Positions 7,499-9,045 of a DNA stretch of 9,045 nucleotides are shown here, piece by piece. The notes beneath the pieces were generated by a model. That model saw nothing but the letters and a program-made list of their open reading frames with translations. It did not search any database and was not told where the DNA came from. Origin of the DNA: an uncultured Clostridia bacterium (GTDB lineage: Bacteria > Bacillota > Clostridia > Oscillospirales > CAG-272); NCBI GenBank assembly GCA_937893945.1, contig CALCTA010000003.1:1-9045 (forward strand), in the 5' to 3' direction. Made by a program: the position numbers and the translations under genes. The stretch's first letter is position 1, and each line of letters begins with the position of its first letter.

Positions 7499-7580
7499 AT
7501 GTATGGACGAATGCGGTGCGTACCCTCTCATACGGACTGCTTTTAGATTCTTTATTTAATGTTAATGGAGGTAAAAATCA
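7499..7580 (+). other. rpsT: rpsT 5' leader
   Basis: Predicted leader of about 82 nt. GTATG (7501-7505) can pair with CATAC (7529-7533), enclosing GGT-GCGT-ACC (7515-7524). The remainder to the ribosome site is unstructured and T-rich. S20 is known to repress its own translation in E. coli; whether this small fold has such a role here is open. I recognise no named leader family. Confidence 0.4.
7567..7571 (+). promoter_or_regulatory. rpsT: rpsT ribosome binding site
   Basis: GGAGG stands 9 nt before the ATG at 7581, a full-strength Shine-Dalgarno site that fixes the rpsT start. Confidence 0.9.
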
Positions 7581-7841
7581 ATGCCGAATATTAAAAGTGC
7601 AAAGAAGCGTGTTCTCGTTACAAAGACCAAGACTCTTCAGAACAAGATGTTCAAGACAGAGCTTAAGACTGATATAAAGAAGTATCAGGCTGCATTGGCT
7701 GCAGGCGACACCGAGCTTGCTCAGGCTACTTACAAGATTGCTGTTAAGAAGATCGACCAGGCTGCTGCACGTGGAATCATCCACAAGAACGCTGCCGCTC
7801 ACAAGAAGAGCCAGTTTACAAAAGCTCTCAACAATATGTAA
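7581..7841 (+). CDS. rpsT: 30S ribosomal protein S20
   Basis: Primary 16S rRNA-binding protein that enters early in assembly of the 30S body. The 86-residue product has the usual family length and layout. It begins MPNIKSAKKRV, the diagnostic S20 N-terminus, is rich in Lys, Ala and Gln throughout as expected of its long helical bundle, and contains GIIHKNAAAHKKS (about residues 65-77), matching the conserved G.IHKN.AARKKS segment. Cysteine and tryptophan are absent. The first ATG has a full GGAGG site and a strong promoter upstream, and an intrinsic terminator follows at once, so it forms a one-gene transcript. It is divergent from rpoBC with about 480 nt between the starts. Nothing is broken or unusual in the protein itself. 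Confidence 0.98.
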   Translation: MPNIKSAKKRVLVTKTKTLQNKMFKTELKTDIKKYQAALAAGDTELAQATYKIAVKKIDQAAARGIIHKNAAAHKKSQFTKALNNM

Positions 7842-7842
7842 T

Positions 7843-7889
7843 AATAGCCGTACATAGTTCTCACCGCTATGTACGGTTATTTACTTTTT
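7843..7889 (+). terminator. Intrinsic terminator of rpsT
   Basis: CCGTACATAG (7848-7857) pairs perfectly with CTATGTACGG (7867-7876) around a 9-nt loop. The stem can extend by five more pairs (7843-7847 with 7877-7881, one G-U). It is followed by TTATTTACTTTTT, starting 2 nt after the rpsT stop codon. It separates rpsT from cysK. Confidence 0.9.
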
Positions 7890-7900
7890 ACTTGAAATTC

Positions 7901-7904
7901 GGAG
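7901..7904 (+). promoter_or_regulatory. cysK: cysK ribosome binding site
   Basis: GGAG lies 7 nt (an A-rich spacer) before the ATG at 7912 and supports that start. Confidence 0.85.
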
Positions 7905-7911
7905 AAAAAAT

Positions 7912-8838
7912 ATGATATACAACAGTATTTTAGAGCTTATCGGCGACACTCCTCTTCTCAAGGTAAAAAAATACTCCGACAAATACGCCGACGGAGCAAA
8001 TATTCTATGCAAGCTTGAATATCTCAATCCCGCGGGAAGCGCAAAGGATCGCGCGGCGGCAAGAATGATCGCCGACGCAGAGGCGGCAGGGCTTATCCGC
8101 GAGGACACCGTGATAATCGAGCCTACCAGCGGAAACACAGGCATTGGCTTTGCGGCTATCGCGGCAAGGCTTGGCTACAGAGTTATCCTCACTATGCCCG
8201 ATACAATGAGTGTAGAGCGCATAAAGCTGCTTCGCGCGTACGGAGCCGAGATAATACTCACCGACGGAAAATACGGAATGGCAGGGGCAATAAGAAAGGC
8301 GGAGGAGCTTGCCGCTTCTCTTCCCTCGGCATTTATCCCCGAGCAGTTTGCAAACCCCTCCAACAGAGCCGCGCACAGAGACACCACAGGACCTGAGATC
8401 TGGCGCGACACCGACGGAAAGGTCGATATCTTCGTCGCGGGCATCGGCACGGGCGGAACTATCAGCGGAGTTGGCGAATATCTCAAATCCAAAAATCCCG
8501 GCGTGCAGATAATCGGCGTTGAGCCGTCGTCCTCTCCTTTGATAACCAAGGGCAAGAGCGGCGCGCACGGACTTCAGGGCATAGGCGCGAATTTCATTCC
8601 CGATAATTTTAAGAGTGAATTCGTCGACCGTGTCATAACTGTCAGCGAGGCTGACTCCTACGCTACCGCAAAGGAGCTTGCAAGACTTGAGGGCATACTC
8701 TGCGGAATCACCTCGGGATCTGCTCTCCACGTAGCTACCGAGCTGTCTCTCATTCCCGAGAACAAGGGCAAGACGATAGTCGCGCTTCTTCCCGACACGG
8801 GAGCGAGATACCTCTCCACCCCTCTTTTTGATGAATAA
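7912..8838 (+). CDS. cysK: Cysteine synthase (O-acetylserine sulfhydrylase)
   Basis: Cytoplasmic PLP enzyme that joins O-acetylserine and sulfide to give cysteine and acetate, the last step of cysteine synthesis. The 308-residue length is normal for CysK. Visible motifs: GDTPLL near the N-terminus; NPAGSAKDRAA with the PLP Schiff-base Lys45; TSGNTG (72-77), the substrate carboxylate loop; GIGTGGT (177-183), the PLP-phosphate loop; QGIGANFIP (222-230); ITSGSA with Ser268 at the PLP ring nitrogen; and the C-terminal LPDTGARYLST. No regulatory CBS domains are present. The usual GG.PGPH.IQGIG is here KGKSGAHGLQGIG, a modest variant, so another acceptor such as O-phosphoserine cannot be fully excluded. 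It lies 70 nt after rpsT beyond a strong terminator, with no room for a T-box leader. No cysE or other sulfur genes are in view. Confidence 0.93.
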   Translation: MIYNSILELIGDTPLLKVKKYSDKYADGANILCKLEYLNPAGSAKDRAAARMIADAEAAGLIREDTVIIEPTSGNTGIGFAAIAARLGYRVILTMPDTMSVERIKLLRAYGAEIILTDGKYGMAGAIRKAEELAASLPSAFIPEQFANPSNRAAHRDTTGPEIWRDTDGKVDIFVAGIGTGGTISGVGEYLKSKNPGVQIIGVEPSSSPLITKGKSGAHGLQGIGANFIPDNFKSEFVDRVITVSEADSYATAKELARLEGILCGITSGSALHVATELSLIPENKGKTIVALLPDTGARYLSTPLFDE

Positions 8839-8849
8839 AATTAACACGC

Positions 8850-8881
8850 AAGGGCGGATTCTATATCCGCCCTTTCCTTTT
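8850..8881 (+). terminator. Terminator-like hairpin of cysK, also palindrome copy 1
   Basis: AAGGGCGGAT (8850-8859) pairs perfectly with ATCCGCCCTT (8865-8874), loop TCTAT, followed by the T-rich TTCCTTTTC, 11 nt after the cysK stop. The T tract is interrupted by C, so it is a fair rather than strong terminator. Its core (8852-8872) shares the architecture of the palindrome at 8883-8903. Confidence 0.7.
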
Positions 8882-8882
8882 C

Positions 8883-8907
8883 GGGAGCATATGGAATGCT
8901 CCCCTAC
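8883..8907 (-). repeat. Short palindromic element, copy 2 (inverted relative to copy 1)
   Basis: GGGAGCAT (8883-8890) pairs with ATGCTCCC (8896-8903). Read on the minus strand the 21-nt unit has GGG, a 3-nt arm, core ATTCCATAT, the complementary arm and CCC. Copy 1 has the same frame with core ATTCTATAT. The neighbouring CCCCTAC (8901-8907) is the inverse of GTAGGGG at 8937-8943, which begins copy 3. Confidence 0.6.
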
Positions 8908-8936
8908 GAGCAAAACAACAACCATCGCACAAATCG

Positions 8937-8964
8937 GTAGGGGTCGGCGCCCTCGACGACCCTA
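8937..8964 (+). repeat. Short palindromic element, copy 3
   Basis: GTAGGGG opens the unit; GGGTCG (8941-8946) pairs with CGACCC (8957-8962) around a 10-nt loop that starts inside GGCGCC. The GTAGGGG...CCC frame matches copy 2 read on the other strand. It looks like an intergenic REP-like repeat; from memory, GTAGGGG-type palindromes are common between genes in gut Clostridia, but I could not check this. Confidence 0.55.
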
Positions 8965-9013
8965 AATATAATAAAAAGAGTTTTCGGTACCGACGAGGTG
9001 TCCGAAAACTCTT
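8964..9013 (-). terminator. Intrinsic terminator for a minus-strand gene beyond the right edge
   Basis: AAGAGTTTTCGG (8976-8987) and CCGAAAACTCTT (9002-9013) form a perfect 12-bp stem, with an inner ACC/GGT extension around GACGA. On the minus strand the stem is followed by TTTATTATATTT (8975-8964), a good U-rich tail. On the plus strand the tail (CCTTAG) is poor. The orientation implies a convergent gene whose 3' end lies to the right, possibly with a stop at TGA 9042-9040 or TAA 9035-9033. Confidence 0.75.
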
Positions 9014-9045
9014 CCTTAGAAAATTGTTATACTTAAAATTCACGC

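Noticed and set aside
7499..7559. Two short frames in the rpsT leader (ATG at 7499 and at 7503)
   Set aside because: Either would be almost leaderless with no ribosome site; no regulatory codon pattern is visible.
8005..8925. 306-codon open frame on the minus strand
   Set aside because: Complementary to cysK, whose motifs are clear; no ribosome site at its start and it runs through the palindromes downstream of cysK.
8861..9043. 60-codon open frame on the minus strand near the right edge
   Set aside because: It reads straight through the terminator hairpin and two palindromes, and its product looks like translated repeat sequence.
1..9045. Search for CRISPR, toxin-antitoxin, defence, phage, insertion sequence, tRNA or rRNA
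   Set aside because: No repeat-spacer pattern, transposase, integrase or structural RNA gene could be recognised; the window is core housekeeping sequence.

Overview
This window looks like core chromosome of a low-to-mid GC Bacillota, most likely a gut-type member of class Clostridia (Oscillospiraceae/Ruminococcaceae-like). The reasons are the sequences of RpoB, RpoC, ribosomal protein S20 and cysteine synthase, the absence of the proteobacterial SI3 insertion in the RpoC trigger loop, strong Shine-Dalgarno sites, and A/T-tract promoters. The lineage is inferred from memory of these families and was not searched.

Layout. Positions 1-7100 (minus strand, read right to left) hold rpoB followed 18 nt later by rpoC. 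rpoC runs off the left edge, so its C-terminus is missing. Positions 7101-7580 form a long AT-rich divergent control region. It contains a perfect-consensus promoter for rpoBC on the minus strand, a strong extended -10 promoter for rpsT on the plus strand, A-tracts upstream of both, and a roughly 190-nt rpoB leader with a weak hairpin plus U-run close to its start. rpsT (ribosomal protein S20) lies at 7581-7841, followed by a strong intrinsic terminator and then cysK (cysteine synthase) at 7912-8838. The last ~200 bases carry no gene. They hold three short GC-rich palindromes of one common architecture, then a hairpin whose U-rich tail is on the minus strand and which probably terminates a gene entering from beyond the right edge.

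How the genes work together. rpoB and rpoC encode the two large subunits that form the RNA polymerase active centre. rpsT encodes a 30S assembly protein. The two units share one intergenic control region, so transcription and translation capacity are driven from back-to-back promoters. cysK makes cysteine from O-acetylserine and sulfide and appears to be a separate metabolic gene beyond the rpsT terminator.

I found no defence system, CRISPR array, transposase, prophage or clearly novel gene system. The points most worth a second look are rpoBC headed by its own promoter instead of following rplJL, the duplicated consensus hexamers and hairpin at the rpoB promoter, a ~50-residue insertion and an acidic tail in RpoB, and the family of compensatorily mutated palindromes downstream of cysK.
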